DNA from: Phycisphaerae bacterium
GTDB taxonomy: Bacteria > Planctomycetota > Phycisphaerae > UBA1845
NCBI GenBank assembly: GCA_029260155.1
Contig: JAJDDU010000171.1
Location: forward strand, 1-16,295
Direction: 5' to 3'
Length of the DNA stretch: 16,295 nt
Shown in pieces: positions 15,027-16,295 of this stretch. The position numbers and the translations under genes were made by a program. Under the pieces are notes generated by a model. The model was not told the origin of the DNA. It saw nothing but the letters and a program-made list of their open reading frames with translations, and searched no databases. The stretch's first letter is position 1. Every line of letters begins with the position of its first letter.

Positions 15027-16295
15027 TCAGTCCTTCCGACCGTGTCTCTCGGTTGACGTCGCCTCTTCATCGATCGCCAAAGAGGTCTCATCGAGCACGA
15101 CCCCGTAGTCGTTCCGCGCAGACTGAATGGAAACCACGCCGTTTCGCACTTCCTCGGCGACGCGCGCCGCCGGACGATCACGGGCAGCGCCAAGGCCACC
15201 ACCACCGCCGGCCCATTGGTGGTAGATCGTCCCGGCCGGCAGACCGGTGAGGAGGTCGAGGCTATCTGGGATCTTCTCCGTACCATCGGGAAACCGCAGT
15301 TTGATCGAATTCAGACTGCCACTACCCCCGCCGTGCAGGCCAAAGGCGGCCTCGACATCGCCATCGCCGAATACGACCAGTTGGGTGTCGTCGGCGCCGA
15401 TCTCGAATACGGTCTCCACACCCAAACCGCCGCGCCACTGCCCCGGACCGGCAGAGTCGCACAGGTACTCGTGCTTGTGCAAGACGTGCGGCGTCTGTTG
15501 CTCGAACATCTCGTAGTCCTGGTCCAGCAGCCCGCCAGACGCGTCTATCATGCCGATGTGATCGTAGCCGTCCACGCCACGCATCGCGCCCGAGCCGCCC
15601 TTGAGTCCCATGAAGCAAATGTCCACGTACTTGTCGTTTCTGCGCGGGTCCAGACCGGAGGTCAGCGAGCACAGCAAGTGATTCCAGCCAGCCGTCACCC
15701 GATCAGGGATGACCGGCGCTAAAGCGCGCATGATCGCGTCGGCGTTGGCAGGGCACAAGTGATTGCCGTACGTCGTCGCAGCCGGATAAGAGGCATTCAA
15801 GAGAGTCCCTTCCGGGATGATGATCTCCAGCGGCAAGACCATCCCTTGGTTGTGTGGGATGTTCGGATTGACCATCTGCAAGAACGTCAGAGTCGTGGCG
15901 GAAGCGCTCGACGTATAAGTTCCGTTGACAAAACCATTGGTTTGCGGATCGGTATCCGAATAGTCGAATCTGATCCGTTTGTCCGCGACGGTGATCTTGA
16001 CCCTTATCTGATAGCGTTTGCCCGCGTTCCGGCCATCGTAGTAGACCGTGGACTCGCCGAGATACTCGCCGTTGGGGATGGTGGCGATTTCCGCTTCCAT
16101 CATCTTCCGCGTCGCATCGAACAACGCCTGCTTGTGCGTATCGAGGCACTCAATACCGTACTTGTCGACCAGCCGCAGCATGCAGCGCTCGCCGACCACG
16201 CACGAGCCGATCTGGGCACGCATATCCTGCTGGACGATGTCGAAACGGATGTTCGCGAAGATCAGATCCCATACATCCTTGCGTAACTCGCCGCG
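15027..16295 (-). CDS. Hydantoinase B/oxoprolinase-family subunit, 5' end off the window
   Basis: Beta-type subunit of the hydantoinase/oxoprolinase/acetone-carboxylase superfamily. 422 residues are visible and the N-terminus lies beyond the right edge; the frame stays open to the last base, and the codons there read GELRKDVWDLIFANIRFDI, normal internal family sequence, so the ATG at 16223 is not the start. Further motifs: RFDYSDTDPQTNGFVNGTY (85-103 counted from that internal ATG), GNHLCPANADAI (153-164), GGSGAMRGVDGYDHIG (209-224) and GPGQWRGGLGVE (259-270). Relatives work with a HyuA partner to open amide rings or carboxylate ketones at ATP cost. The partner is probably upstream outside the window. 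The substrate is unknown; a ring-opening or carboxylating role in the same pathway is an inference. Confidence 0.9.
   Translation of the reverse strand, partial: RGELRKDVWDLIFANIRFDIVQQDMRAQIGSCVVGERCMLRLVDKYGIECLDTHKQALFDATRKMMEAEIATIPNGEYLGESTVYYDGRNAGKRYQIRVKITVADKRIRFDYSDTDPQTNGFVNGTYTSSASATTLTFLQMVNPNIPHNQGMVLPLEIIIPEGTLLNASYPAATTYGNHLCPANADAIMRALAPVIPDRVTAGWNHLLCSLTSGLDPRRNDKYVDICFMGLKGGSGAMRGVDGYDHIGMIDASGGLLDQDYEMFEQQTPHVLHKHEYLCDSAGPGQWRGGLGVETVFEIGADDTQLVVFGDGDVEAAFGLHGGGSGSLNSIKLRFPDGTEKIPDSLDLLTGLPAGTIYHQWAGGGGGLGAARDRPAARVAEEVRNGVVSIQSARNDYGVVLDETSLAIDEEATSTERHGRKD

Overview
The window holds thirteen protein genes, all on the minus strand, so transcription runs from the right edge to the left edge. 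The DNA is GC-rich and tightly packed, with many 4-base ATGA or GTGA start/stop overlaps. I see no RNA gene, transposon, CRISPR array or phage gene. Both ends are cut inside genes. The host is a bacterium. A repeat-encoded C-terminal tail on the acetyltransferase hints weakly at Planctomycetes or a related metagenomic lineage, but the phylum cannot be fixed from the sequence.

Right part (about 6964-16295, read right to left): a catabolic operon of eight genes. In order these are a hydantoinase B/oxoprolinase-type subunit (5' end off the window), an acyl-CoA dehydrogenase-family protein, a stand-alone B12-binding subunit, the large subunit of a methylmalonyl-CoA-mutase-type enzyme, the FAD, [2Fe-2S] and molybdopterin subunits of a xanthine-dehydrogenase-family hydroxylase, and a class III (CaiB/BaiF) CoA-transferase. 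A hairpin with a T-run about 70 bases beyond the last gene probably ends the unit. The gene set implies that an organic acid is activated as a CoA ester, hydroxylated or reduced at a molybdenum centre, oxidised by a flavoprotein and rearranged by a B12 radical mutase. The mutase keeps the Tyr/Arg pair of true methylmalonyl-CoA mutases, so its substrate probably carries a second carboxylate. The acyl-CoA dehydrogenase lacks Glu at both known catalytic-base positions. I do not recognise this combination as a described pathway.

Middle part (3794-6690): three genes for a 3-acetamido (2,3-diacetamido) nucleotide sugar. They are a Gfo/Idh/MocA dehydrogenase, a DegT/DnrJ/EryC1/StrS PLP aminotransferase and a left-handed beta-helix N-acetyltransferase, in the reaction order of WbpB-WbpE-WbpD (WlbA-WlbC-WlbB).

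Left part (1-3703): surface-glycan assembly or decoration. A 618-residue protein fuses a CgeB-like glycosyltransferase to an FkbM methyltransferase. Next to it lies a paralogous 456-residue glycosyltransferase translationally coupled to a separate FkbM methyltransferase that runs off the left edge. The same two-domain module is thus present once fused and once split. The middle and left parts together look like part of an O-antigen, capsule or other surface-polysaccharide locus in which the diacetamido sugar is made, transferred and perhaps O-methylated.
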